From: Sphaerimonospora mesophila NBRC 14179 = JCM 3151
Lineage (GTDB): Bacteria; Actinomycetota; Actinomycetes; Streptosporangiales; Streptosporangiaceae
Reading direction: 5' to 3'
NCBI GenBank assembly: GCA_001552515.1
Contig: BCRI01000058.1
Location: forward strand, 1-42,129
DNA: 42,129 nt
This document shows positions 17,929-27,524 of this stretch, in pieces. Below the pieces are notes generated by a model. It was given only the letters and a program-made list of their open reading frames with translations, had not been told where the DNA came from and searched no databases. Position numbers and translations under genes: made by a program. Position 1 is the first letter of the stretch. Each line of letters begins with the position of its first letter.

Positions 17929-19725
17929 ATGAGATCGCACAGCAGGCGAATCGCCTCGATGACCGCCGTGCTCGCGGCAGGCGCGCTGGCCCTGGCCGGC
18001 TGCGCCAAGGGCGGAGGCGGCGGCGCACCCGAGACCGCCGCGGGCACCTCTTCGCAGAAGCCGCTGGAGAACAAGGCCGTCAGCGCGATCACGGTCGGCA
18101 CCGCCGAGGACTCCAAGGGCCCCGCCCCCGAGATCGCCGAGGCCAAGACGGGCGGCACGGTCACCATGCTCGACCGCGACGACTTCAGCCACCTGGACCC
18201 GGGCCGCGTCTACCTGAACTACAACTCCTCGGTGTCGGAGCTGTTCACCCGTCAGCTCACGAACTACAAGCGCAACGCCGACGGCACCCTCACGCTGGTG
18301 GGCGACCTGGCCACCGACACCGGCAGCACCACCGACAGCGGCAAGACCTGGACGTTCACCCTCAAGGACGGCCTGAAGTGGGAGGACGGCTCCCCCATCA
18401 CCTCGGCCGACATCAAGTACAGCTTCGAGCGCCTGTTCGCCGACTTCATCACCGAGGGCCCGACCTACGCCCAGCAGTGGCTGGTGCCGGAGGCGGACAA
18501 GCCGTTCCGCGACCAGTACGAGGGCCCCTACGACGGCAAGGAACTCGACACGATCGAGACCCCCGACGACAAGACGGTGGTCTTCCACCTCAACGGTGCC
18601 CACCCCGACTTCAACTTCACGCTGGCGATGACGGGCTACGGCGCGGTGCCGAAGGCCCACGACACCAAGCAGAAGTACGACAGGCACCCGTTCTCCTCCG
18701 GGCCGTACAAGATCGTGAGCCACGTCACGGACAAGTCGCTCGACCTTGAGCGCAACCCGCACTGGGACAAGAACACCGACCCGATCCGGCACGCCTACCC
18801 GGACAAGTGGCACATGGAGTTCGGCTACCAGTCGCAGCAGACGACCGAGCGCTTCCTGGCCGACAACGGCAAGGACAAGCAGGCGTTCACGTTCCACAAC
18901 CCGGTCGCGCCGGAGCGGGTGCAGGAGGTGCTGGGCAACGCCGAGGCGATGCAGCGCTCCCTGCAGGGCCTGACCCCGTTCACCACCTTCTACAACATCA
19001 ACACCAAGCGGGTCACCGACGTCAACGTCCGCAAGGCGCTCATCACGGCCTGGCCGAACAAGCAGATCCAGCAGCTCGCGGGCGGCGAGGTCACGGCGGG
19101 CAAGATCGCCACGACCGTCATGAGCCCGACCGTGATGGGCTATGAGGCCTTCGACCTGTACGGCAAGCTGCAGAAGCCGGAGGGCGACCCCGAGGCGGCC
19201 AAGCAGCTCCTCGCGCAGTCGGGCGACCCCAACCCGACCATCGTCTACGCCTACAACCAGACGCCGACCCAGGAGAAGATCACCGTCGCCATCAAGGAGG
19301 CGCTGACCAAGGCCGGCTTCAAGGTCGTGGCCAAGCCGCTCAACCCAGCGACCTACTACGACGCCATCGGTCTGGTCGACAACAAGTACGACGTCTACTG
19401 GGGTGGCTGGGCCGCCGACTGGCCGACCGGCTCGACCGCGATCCAGCCGCAGTTCGACGGCCGTCAGATCGCCGACGGCGCCACGAACTACAGCCACCTC
19501 GACGTGCCGGAGATCAACGAGGGCATCGACAAGGCCAACGCGATCACCGACCCGGTCGAGGCCGGCAAGGCGTGGGCCGCGCTCGACCGTAAGATCATGG
19601 ACCAGGCCGCGATCATCCCCGAGTTCTACCAGACCTACTTCGGTCTGTACGGCTCCGGCCTCGGCGGCGTCAAGTTCGACCCGCTCTGGGGCGAGCAGTC
19701 CCCCCTGGACATCTGGGTCAAGTAA
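17929..19725 (+). CDS. ABC transporter substrate-binding lipoprotein, family 5, operon 2
   Basis: This 598-residue binding protein has a lipoprotein signal peptide with lipobox LAGC (Cys25) and a glycine-rich linker (KGGGGGAPETAAG). The mature protein shows SBP_bac_5 features: GGTVTMLDRDDFSHLDPGR, WTFTLKDGLKWEDGSPITS, SSGPYKIVSHV and VYWGGWAADWPTGS. AGGAAGGA precedes the ATG. It is distinct from the operon 1 binding protein, so a different ligand is likely. A 10-bp hairpin follows 9 bp after the stop codon, as in operon 1. Confidence 0.93.
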   Translation: MRSHSRRIASMTAVLAAGALALAGCAKGGGGGAPETAAGTSSQKPLENKAVSAITVGTAEDSKGPAPEIAEAKTGGTVTMLDRDDFSHLDPGRVYLNYNSSVSELFTRQLTNYKRNADGTLTLVGDLATDTGSTTDSGKTWTFTLKDGLKWEDGSPITSADIKYSFERLFADFITEGPTYAQQWLVPEADKPFRDQYEGPYDGKELDTIETPDDKTVVFHLNGAHPDFNFTLAMTGYGAVPKAHDTKQKYDRHPFSSGPYKIVSHVTDKSLDLERNPHWDKNTDPIRHAYPDKWHMEFGYQSQQTTERFLADNGKDKQAFTFHNPVAPERVQEVLGNAEAMQRSLQGLTPFTTFYNINTKRVTDVNVRKALITAWPNKQIQQLAGGEVTAGKIATTVMSPTVMGYEAFDLYGKLQKPEGDPEAAKQLLAQSGDPNPTIVYAYNQTPTQEKITVAIKEALTKAGFKVVAKPLNPATYYDAIGLVDNKYDVYWGGWAADWPTGSTAIQPQFDGRQIADGATNYSHLDVPEINEGIDKANAITDPVEAGKAWAALDRKIMDQAAIIPEFYQTYFGLYGSGLGGVKFDPLWGEQSPLDIWVK

Positions 19726-19734
19726 CCGTCATCC

Positions 19735-19768
19735 GGTCGCCGCCTCCGTCCCGGCGGGGGCGGCGACC
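19735..19768 (+). terminator. Intra-operon hairpin after the second binding-protein gene
   Basis: GGTCGCCGCC (19735-19744) and GGCGGCGACC (19759-19768) form a perfect 10-bp stem with a 14-nt loop, starting 9 bp after the stop codon. As in operon 1, it probably lowers downstream expression or stabilises the upstream mRNA. Confidence 0.6.
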
Positions 19769-19803
19769 CCGGAAAATCCGCCCGCTGGAGCAGGTACGAC
19801 ACC

Positions 19804-20784
19804 ATGGCCGGCTTTCTGGTACGCCGAATCCTCGGCGCACTCGTGATCCTGATGATCATCAGTGCCGTCACGTTCTATCTCTTCTACGCCATCCCCCGCG
19901 ATCCCGCCCGGGCCTTCTGCGGCAAGATCTGCCGTCCGGAGACGCTGGATCTCATCCGGCACAACCTGGGGATGGACGAGCCGCTGTTCGTGCAGTACTG
20001 GCACTGGCTGGCCGGCATCTTCATGGGCCGCGAGTTCGTCCAGTTCGGCGCGTGTCCGGCACCCTGCCTCGGCTACTCCTTCGCCACCCAGGAGCCGGTG
20101 TTCAGCGCCATCCTGGACCGCTTCCCGGTGACCCTGTCCCTCACGCTCGGGGCCTCGCTGGTCATCCTGTCCTTCGGCATCCTCACCGGCATGCTCGCGG
20201 CCTGGAAGGTCGGGCGGCCGCTCGACAAGATCGCCAGCTCGTCGTCGGTGATCGGGGCCTCGCTGCAGATCTACTTCATCGGGCCGCTGCTGGCGTTCTA
20301 CCTCGTGGACACGCTCGAGCTGATCCCGCGCCCGTCCTACGTCCCCGTCTCGGAGGACCCGGTGGGCTGGTTCACCCACCTGCTGCTCCCGTGGGTGGTG
20401 CTGTCGATCATCTTCACCGCCAACTACACCCGCATGACCCGGTCGCAGATGGTCGAGCAGCTCACCGAGGACTATGTCCGTACGGCACGGGCCAAGGGCA
20501 TGTCGGGCCGGACGGTGTTCTTCCGCTTCGCCTGGCGCGGGGCGATGATCCCGATCGTCACGATCTTCGGCGTCGACCTCGCCGCGCTGCTGGGCGGAGC
20601 GATCATCACCGAGCAGACGTTCACGCTGCACGGCATCGGCGAGCTCGCCGTACGCGCCGTGCAGAACACCGACCTGCCGATGCTGCTCGGCGTGACCATC
20701 GTGGGCGCGACGGCCATCGTCATCCTGAACATCGTGGTAGACGTGCTCTACGCGGTCATCGACCCGCGGGTACGGCTGAGCTGA
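19804..20784 (+). CDS. Peptide-type ABC transporter permease (DppB-like), operon 2
   Basis: This 326-residue protein has the normal DppB length and layout: N-terminal MAGFLVRRILGALVILMII, an extracellular region with RPETLDLIRHNLGMDEPLFVQY split over the helix-loop boundary, and the EAA loop DYVRTARAKGMSGRTVFFRF. It ends DPRVRLS. The extracellular loop contains four cysteines (CGKICRP and CPAPC), unusual for the family and possibly forming disulfides outside the membrane. It lacks the large insertion present in the operon 1 homologue. Confidence 0.93.
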   Translation: MAGFLVRRILGALVILMIISAVTFYLFYAIPRDPARAFCGKICRPETLDLIRHNLGMDEPLFVQYWHWLAGIFMGREFVQFGACPAPCLGYSFATQEPVFSAILDRFPVTLSLTLGASLVILSFGILTGMLAAWKVGRPLDKIASSSSVIGASLQIYFIGPLLAFYLVDTLELIPRPSYVPVSEDPVGWFTHLLLPWVVLSIIFTANYTRMTRSQMVEQLTEDYVRTARAKGMSGRTVFFRFAWRGAMIPIVTIFGVDLAALLGGAIITEQTFTLHGIGELAVRAVQNTDLPMLLGVTIVGATAIVILNIVVDVLYAVIDPRVRLS

Positions 20785-20803
20785 GCCGAGTCGAGCCGAG
20801 CAA

Positions 20804-21855
<1,052 letters not shown>

Positions 21856-21859
<4 letters not shown>

Positions 21860-22887
21860 GCGAGACGCTGCTGGAGCTGCAGGGGCTGGTCAAGCACTTC
21901 CCCGTCCGGGGCGGCGTGCTGATCAAGCATCAGGTCGGCAGCGTCCACGCGGTGGACGGGATCGACCTCATGGTCGGGACCGGCGAGTCCGTCGGCCTCG
22001 TCGGCGAGTCGGGCTGCGGCAAGTCCACGACCGGACGGCTGGCCGCCCGTCTGCTGGAGCCGACGTCGGGCAAGATCCTCTATCGGGGACGCGACATCTC
22101 CCACGACTCCCGGCGCAGGCTCAAGCCGATCAGGCCCGAGATCCAGATGATCTTCCAGGACCCCTACAGCTCGCTCAACCCCCGCCACACCGTCGGCACG
22201 ATCATCAACGGCCCGATGGAGATCAACGGCATCGAGCCGCCGGGCGGGCGGCGCAAGCGGGTGCAGGAGCTCCTGGAGATCGTCGGTCTCAACCCCGAGC
22301 ACTACAACCGCTTCCCGCACGAGTTCTCCGGCGGACAGCGGCAGCGCATCGGCATCGCCCGGGCGCTGGCGCTCAACCCCAGGCTGATCATCGCGGACGA
22401 GCCGGTGTCGGCGCTCGACGTGTCCATCCAGGCGCAGGTCGTGAACCTGCTGCAGGAGCTGCAGCGCGATCTCGGCATCGCGTTCCTGTTCATCGCGCAC
22501 GACCTCGCCGTCGTCCGCCACTTCTCCCAGCGCGTCGCGGTGATGTACCTCGGCAAGATCGTGGAGATCGGCGACCGGGAGTCGATCTACGAACGGCCGC
22601 GGCATCCGTACACGCACGCCCTGCTGTCCGCCGTACCCGAGCCCGACCTCGACGGCGAGCAGCGGGAGCGCATCCGCCTCGCCGGCGACGTGCCCTCCCC
22701 CATCGACCCGCCGTCGGGCTGCCGGTTCCGCACCCGCTGCTGGAAGGCCCAGGACAGGTGCGCCACCGAGGAGCCCCCGCTGGTGCGGCTGAACGGCAAC
22801 CGGGAGGGCCACCTCACGGCCTGCCACTTCCCCGAGGCCCCCACGGTCCAGGGCGACGACGTCGTGCTCGACCCCGCCCTCGCCTGA
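21856..22887 (+). CDS. Peptide-type ABC transporter ATPase (DppF-like), operon 2
   Basis: This 343-residue ATPase has Walker [10 protein letters not shown] at residues 50-58, signature [15 protein letters not shown], Walker [15 protein letters not shown], histidine in [11 protein letters not shown] and the C-terminal [18 protein letters not shown] pattern. It is last in operon 2. A loopless G/C palindrome (CCCTCCGGAGGG) lies just after the gene and might act as a weak terminator. Confidence 0.93.
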
Positions 22888-22938
22888 CCCCCGCCCTCCG
22901 GAGGGGTTGACCGATTCGCTATGGGCGCAGCGAGCCGT

Positions 22939-22944
22939 TAGCGT
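22939..22944 (+). promoter_or_regulatory. -10-like element of a probable leaderless promoter (paralogue A)
   Basis: TAGCGT ends 6 nt before the GTG start and no Shine-Dalgarno sequence is present (CTCCCT lies between). This spacing would place the transcription start at or next to the start codon, as in leaderless actinobacterial genes. No convincing -35 element is seen. Confidence 0.5.
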
Positions 22945-22950
22945 CTCCCT

Positions 22951-24636
22951 GTGTCGATCGAATGGGTGAACCGGGCCATCGACGGCCTTCGTATGTGGGG
23001 GCGCGACAGGGGCGTGGAGGTCGACGTCGACGAGGTCCGCCTGCTGTGCGACTACGCCAGCGACTATCTGGAGGTGCGGGAACTCGGCGACTTCCGGCCG
23101 GGGACCTTCGAGGAGCTCCTGCTGGAGATCTATCCGCGGAAGGTCATCGCCCCGCCGGAAAGCGCGCCGGAGACCATCGCGGCGGCCCGCACGCTGGTCG
23201 AGTTCCTGCTCGACACGGGGGAGATCGCCGGCAAGGTCGCCGCCAGGATGCGGGAGACGATCGACGAGATCGAGCCCGAGATGCCCCGGGCGCTCGCCGA
23301 CACCACCAAGTTCGGCATGGCCAAGAGCATCTTCAGCGCCATCGGCCCCGACTCCCTCGAACTGGTCGAGCCCGGCGGCCCGGCCGAGTGCGACTGCCCC
23401 GGCTGCGCTCCCCTGCCCGCCGTACGGCTTCCGCCCGCCGACGAGATCGCCGCAGCCGTACGGAACACACCGCTGCTGCGCGACGCCCACCTCATCGTGA
23501 GATGGCTGGTGGACGGCGGACGCACGACGACGACCCGCAAGGCGCTGCGGGTCAGGGATGCGCGCGCGCTGGCGGCGGAGGCGGGCGTGGCACGGCCGGC
23601 CCTGGCCTGGCGGCTCGCGCTCGACCTCGGGCTGGCCCGGGTCGAGGGAACGACCGTCGTGGCGGCCGACGGGTTCCGGCCGCTGGCCGCCCGGCCGGAC
23701 GAAGAGGTGTTCGACCTGTGGGCGGCGGCCGTGGAGTTCCTCATCGAGGCGCCGGTGGCCGTCACCGGGGAAGCCGCCGTGGACGAGGAGCTCTACTCGG
23801 TGCACGACCTGCTCTACCGGCTGCAGGCGCCGGTCCCGGCCGACGCGGTCGCCGAATATCTGCGCGAGGTCGCGATCGGCCGGTCTCCCGCACCGGATGA
23901 GGACGGGCCGGCCGAGGACGGGCTGACCGAGGAGCGGCTGAGCGGGGCGCTGGCCGCCCTCTCCTACGCGGGAACGGTCCAGATCAGCGAGGACGGCCTG
24001 GCCCTGACCCCGCAGGGGCTGTGGGGACTGCGGGAGATCTATTCGGACATGGGGCTCGACGCGCCGATCGCGCCGGACCTCGCAGAAGGCGACGCGAGCG
24101 GGCTGATCGCGGGCCTCATCAGCGACGGGCTGCCCGCCGAGGCGGCCGAGCGCGACGTCGCGGCGTGGCTGGCCCGCCGCACCCCCGAGCAGGCCGCGGC
24201 GGAACTGCTCGCCGCGGTGGCGGGCGCGCCGGCCGAGGTGCGCGGGATCGCCGTCACGATCGTCGACCGGCTGGGCGTGGAGGCGGCCCCGGTCGTCCGG
24301 TCCTGCCTCGACGACCCGGAGCTGCGGCCGCACGCCGTCCACTGGCTGTCCGCCCGGGGCCTGGACGCCCCCACGCTCACCCACGACGAGGTGCTGTGGG
24401 TCACGGTCGACATGCTGGCGCTCGCGCTGCCGGCGGCCGAGGCCGACCCGGACGGCTTCGCGGAGAACATCGCCGTCTCCGGGCCGCCCGCCCATCTGAT
24501 CGAGGACATGTGGCGGGTCGATCACCCCGATGTCGTCGAGGTTCTGGAACTGCTCGGCAACTCCCTCCCGGACCGGATGACGGCCAAGGCGGCGAGGAAG
24601 GCCGCGTTCAAGGCGCGTTCGCGCGCCATCCGGTGA
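22951..24636 (+). CDS. Uncharacterised protein, paralogue A (unique N-domain, winged-helix-like and HEAT-like parts)
   Basis: I do not recognise a named family. The 561-residue protein has a unique helical N-terminal part (1-146) followed by a CDCPGC cysteine cluster at 147-152, which could bind metal. From about 163 on it resembles the next gene product: an LLRDAHLIVRWL segment, two segments that look like winged helices (about 205-245 and 330-366, the latter reading AGTVQISEDGLALTPQGLW), then repeated alpha-helical HEAT-like sequence (about 410-500) and a basic C-terminal tail (KAARKAAFKARSR). No signal peptide or membrane helix is seen, so it is cytoplasmic. It starts at GTG without a Shine-Dalgarno sequence. 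DNA or protein binding is a guess only. Confidence 0.8.
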   Translation: MSIEWVNRAIDGLRMWGRDRGVEVDVDEVRLLCDYASDYLEVRELGDFRPGTFEELLLEIYPRKVIAPPESAPETIAAARTLVEFLLDTGEIAGKVAARMRETIDEIEPEMPRALADTTKFGMAKSIFSAIGPDSLELVEPGGPAECDCPGCAPLPAVRLPPADEIAAAVRNTPLLRDAHLIVRWLVDGGRTTTTRKALRVRDARALAAEAGVARPALAWRLALDLGLARVEGTTVVAADGFRPLAARPDEEVFDLWAAAVEFLIEAPVAVTGEAAVDEELYSVHDLLYRLQAPVPADAVAEYLREVAIGRSPAPDEDGPAEDGLTEERLSGALAALSYAGTVQISEDGLALTPQGLWGLREIYSDMGLDAPIAPDLAEGDASGLIAGLISDGLPAEAAERDVAAWLARRTPEQAAAELLAAVAGAPAEVRGIAVTIVDRLGVEAAPVVRSCLDDPELRPHAVHWLSARGLDAPTLTHDEVLWVTVDMLALALPAAEADPDGFAENIAVSGPPAHLIEDMWRVDHPDVVEVLELLGNSLPDRMTAKAARKAAFKARSRAIR

Positions 24637-24683
24637 CACCGGCGCATGGGGTGAAGCCGGTGCGTCGAGTGAGCGCAGTGGAG

Positions 24684-24689
24684 TAAGTT
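24684..24689 (+). promoter_or_regulatory. -10-like element of a probable leaderless promoter (paralogue B)
   Basis: TAAGTT ends exactly 6 nt before the ATG of paralogue B, the same spacing as at paralogue A, and no Shine-Dalgarno sequence lies between. The two paralogues could therefore be transcribed separately as leaderless mRNAs. Confidence 0.45.
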
Positions 24690-24695
24690 GCTGCA

Positions 24696-25913
24696 ATGGC
24701 CGACAGCGACGTGCTCACATTCCCGCCCGTCGAGCTCGCCCCGGACGAGGAGCTGGCGCGAGTGGTGCGCGACGCGCCCATCGTGCGCGACGCCGTGCGG
24801 CTGGCCGACTGGACCGGCGTGCGCGAGGTCACCGGACAGGGGCTGCTGATCGACGGCGACGCCCGCGCGGCCGTGGCCGAGCTCGGGCTGGACGCAGCGC
24901 GGCTCCGCCTGCTGTGGGTGGTCGCGGTCAACGGCCGGCTGCTCGACGTGACCCCGGGCAAGAGCGTCCGGCCCGGCCCCGGGATGACCGATCCCATGGA
25001 GTTCTGGGACGGCGTGGTCATGGACGTGCTCGACCGCACGGAGGAGGGCCTGACCGGTTCCCGGGTCGTCGACGAGCATCTCACCGAGATCCTCGCGACC
25101 ATCTACTCCGTCCGGGAGGGCATGCCGATGGCGAACCTGGCGGGCGGCATCCTCCAGGCGCACGAGGTCGGCTGCGGCGCCCAGCAGTCCGAGCTCAGGC
25201 GGCTGCGGATGACGCTGCCCGGCGAGCTGGCCGAGGCCATGGCGCTGCTGGAGTACTGCGGGCTGATCGAGCTGACCGGCGATCTCGTGCGGCTCACCGA
25301 GCCCGGCGTCTGGGCCGTACGCCGCGACCTGCTGCGCGAGGGGCACGACGCGCCCTCCCTCGGCGAGGTCGTGGCCTTCGCCGGGCACACCGCCGGAGAG
25401 CTGATCGAGGCCATGCTCACCGGCCGGGCCTCGGCCAGCGCGGCGACGCTGTGGCTGGAGCACCGGGCCCCCGAGGACGCCGCCCGCGAGCTGATCAAGA
25501 TAGCCTCGTCCGGCAACGCCGCCCAGCGGGGCACGGCCGGGACGATCCTCGAGGAGCTGGGCCCGGAGGCCGAGCAGGCGGTACGCGAAGCCCTCAGCGA
25601 GCCGATGATGTGGCGGTACGCCGCGGCCTGGCTGGGCGTCCGCGATCTGGACGCCCCGGCGCTGGGTGAGGGCGACGGCGCCTGGGTGGCCGTCGACACC
25701 CTCGCCGCCCTGCTCTACCTGGGCGCCCCCATCGACTCGGTGGCCCATTTCGACATCCTCGGGGAGGACCTGCTCGCGCTGGTCCCCGAAATGGGGCGGG
25801 TGGATCACCCCGACACCCTCGCCGTACTGGAGATGCTGGGCCGGCATCACCCCGACCCGTTGATCGCCAAGACGGCCAGGAAGACGGCGATGAAGGTCCG
25901 CTCACGCCCTTAG
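24696..25913 (+). CDS. Uncharacterised protein, paralogue B (winged-helix-like and HEAT-like parts)
   Basis: The 405-residue product is a shorter paralogue of the preceding gene product and lacks its N-terminal domain and CDCPGC cluster. Matching blocks are DEELARVVRDAPIVRDAVRL (17-36), CGLIELTGDLVRLTEPGVW (188-206, winged-helix-like), the HEAT-like APEDAARELIKIASSGNAA region (258-322, ending RDLDAPAL) and the tail MGRVDHPDTLAVLEMLG through AKTARKTAMKVRSRP. No catalytic motif, membrane helix or signal peptide is seen. The two genes are 59 bp apart, oriented alike, and precede def. A shared role is inferred from paralogy; function is unknown. Confidence 0.82.
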   Translation: MADSDVLTFPPVELAPDEELARVVRDAPIVRDAVRLADWTGVREVTGQGLLIDGDARAAVAELGLDAARLRLLWVVAVNGRLLDVTPGKSVRPGPGMTDPMEFWDGVVMDVLDRTEEGLTGSRVVDEHLTEILATIYSVREGMPMANLAGGILQAHEVGCGAQQSELRRLRMTLPGELAEAMALLEYCGLIELTGDLVRLTEPGVWAVRRDLLREGHDAPSLGEVVAFAGHTAGELIEAMLTGRASASAATLWLEHRAPEDAARELIKIASSGNAAQRGTAGTILEELGPEAEQAVREALSEPMMWRYAAAWLGVRDLDAPALGEGDGAWVAVDTLAALLYLGAPIDSVAHFDILGEDLLALVPEMGRVDHPDTLAVLEMLGRHHPDPLIAKTARKTAMKVRSRP

Positions 25914-25985
25914 GTCGTGTTTCTCCGCCCTGTGACGCATCCGCCCGGACCGTGTTGGCGACGGACGCATTCGCCGAACACCCCC

Positions 25986-25991
25986 TAGACT
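25986..25991 (+). promoter_or_regulatory. -10-like element upstream of def
   Basis: TAGACT lies about 40 nt before the def start in the 118-bp spacer after paralogue B. It fits the actinobacterial -10 pattern TANNNT. A -35 match at the right distance is weak. Confidence 0.4.
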
Positions 25992-26031
25992 GAAGCGATA
26001 TTCGACGTCGTGATGTGAACGGAGCCGATCG

Positions 26032-26580
26032 TTGGCCATTCAGCCGATCCGCCTTTTCGGTGACCCGGTGCTGCGCACGCCGGCGGAGCCGGTGGTCGAC
26101 TTCGACAAGGAGCTGCGCAGGCTCGTCAAGGACCTGACCGACACGATGATGGACGCCCCGGGCGCCGGACTGGCGGCGCCGCAGATCGGCGTCGGGCTCC
26201 GGGTGTTCACCTACTACGTGGACGAGCAGCTCGGGCACCTGATCAACCCCGATCTCGACCTGTCGGACGAGATCGACGAGGAGGGCGAGGAGGGCTGCCT
26301 GTCCTTCCCCGGCCTGTCCTTCCCGACCCCCCGCGCGATCAGGGCGGTCGCCAAGGGCTTCAACATGCACGGCGAGCCGGTCGTCCTGGAGGGCACCGAG
26401 GTGATGGCCCGCTGCTTCCAGCACGAGACCGACCATCTCGACGGCGTGCTGTTCATCGACCGGATGGATCCCAAGCAGCGCAAGCTCGCGATGAAGGCCA
26501 TCCGGGAGGCCGAGTGGAGCGGCCTTTCCGCACCCGTCGTCAAGGTCTCGCCGCACGCCACTTACGGGAAGGCCCTGTAG
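26032..26580 (+). CDS. def: Peptide deformylase
   Basis: Def removes the formyl group from nascent proteins. The 182-residue protein has all three motifs: [10 protein letters not shown] (44-53), EEGCLSFPG with metal ligand Cys89, and HETDH (131-135) with the two histidine ligands and the catalytic Glu. The start is TTG at 26032, preceded by GGAG 7 nt upstream. It is followed by fmt with overlapping stop and start (TAGTG). Formylation and deformylation enzymes are therefore made together. Confidence 0.96.
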   Translation: MAIQPIRLFGDPVLRTPAEPVVDFDKELRRLVKDLTDTMMDAPGAGLAAPQIGVGLRVFTYYVDEQLGHLINPDLDLSDEIDEEGEEGCLSFPGLSFPTPRAIRAVAKGFNMHGEPVVLEGTEVMARCFQHETDHLDGVLFIDRMDPKQRKLAMKAIREAEWSGLSAPVVKVSPHATYGKAL

Positions 26581-27524
26581 TGCGCCTGGTCTTCGCCGGC
26601 ACCCCGGACACCGCGCTCCCGTCGCTGCGGGCGCTGCTCGACTCGCCCCGCCACGAGGTCGTCGCCGTCGTCACCCGCCCGGACGCCAGATCCGGCCGGG
26701 GACGCCACGTCCATCCCAGCCCGGTGGCCCAACTTGCCGAGGAGTCGGGCATCGAGGTGCTGAAGCCGGCGAAGGCCGCCGACCCGGACTTCCTCGACCG
26801 GTTGCGGGCGATAAATCCGGACTGCTGCCCGGTGGTCGCCTATGGCGCTTTGCTCCCGCAAGCCGCTCTGGATATTCCGCCATTCGGCTGGATAAATCTG
26901 CATTTCTCGTTGCTGCCCGCGTGGCGGGGTGCCGCGCCGGTTCAGCATGCCGTACTGCACGGCGACGAGATCACCGGCGCGACCACCTTCCGGATCGTCA
27001 AAGAGCTGGACGCCGGCCCCGTCTTCGGTTGTGTGACCGAGCCGGTCCGGCCGGATGACACCAGCGGCGCGCTGCTGGCCAGGCTCGCCGAGTCGGGGGC
27101 CGGGCTGCTCACGGCGACGCTCGACGGCGTCGAGGACGGCACGCTGGAGGCCCGCCCGCAGCAGGCCGACGGGGTCACCATCGCACCGAAGATCGAGGTC
27201 GAGGACGCGCGCGTCGACTGGGCGGCCCCCGCGATGCGGGTGGACCGGCTGGTGCGCGCCTGCACGCCCGCCCCGGGCGCGTGGACCGAGTTCCGCGGTC
27301 AGCGGATCAAGATCGGCCCCGTACGGCTCGCGCCGGAGGCGTCGGCCTCGCCCGCCCCCGGCGAGATCATCGCGGCGAAGAACGCCGTCCTCGCCGGCAC
27401 CGGCACCCATCCGGTCGAGCTCGGCGAGGTGCAGCCGCAGGGCAAGCGGGTGATGACCGCGGTCGAGTGGGCGCGCGGCGTCCGCGTCGGCGGCGCACCC
27501 GGCGACTCGGAGCGCTTCCGATGA
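26580..27524 (+). CDS. fmt: Methionyl-tRNA formyltransferase
   Basis: Fmt formylates initiator Met-tRNA using 10-formyltetrahydrofolate. The 314-residue protein starts [16 protein letters not shown], has the folate-site block [18 protein letters not shown] (Asn and His of the catalytic core) and [15 protein letters not shown] with the catalytic Asp, plus a C-terminal tRNA-binding domain. GTG at 26580 overlaps the def stop as TAGTG; the longer in-frame reading from 26514 runs inside def. A stretch at about 26805-26920 uses codons such as ATA, AAT, TTG and CAA that are rare in the neighbouring genes. It ends in an ATGA overlap with rsmB. Confidence 0.95.
   Translation: MRLVFAGTPDTALPSLRALLDSPRHEVVAVVTRPDARSGRGRHVHPSPVAQLAEESGIEVLKPAKAADPDFLDRLRAINPDCCPVVAYGALLPQAALDIPPFGWINLHFSLLPAWRGAAPVQHAVLHGDEITGATTFRIVKELDAGPVFGCVTEPVRPDDTSGALLARLAESGAGLLTATLDGVEDGTLEARPQQADGVTIAPKIEVEDARVDWAAPAMRVDRLVRACTPAPGAWTEFRGQRIKIGPVRLAPEASASPAPGEIIAAKNAVLAGTGTHPVELGEVQPQGKRVMTAVEWARGVRVGGAPGDSERFR

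Noticed and set aside
22888-26031. Mobile element or IS remnant carrying the paralogue pair
   Set aside because: No transposase, integrase or terminal inverted repeats were found, and codon use matches the neighbours.
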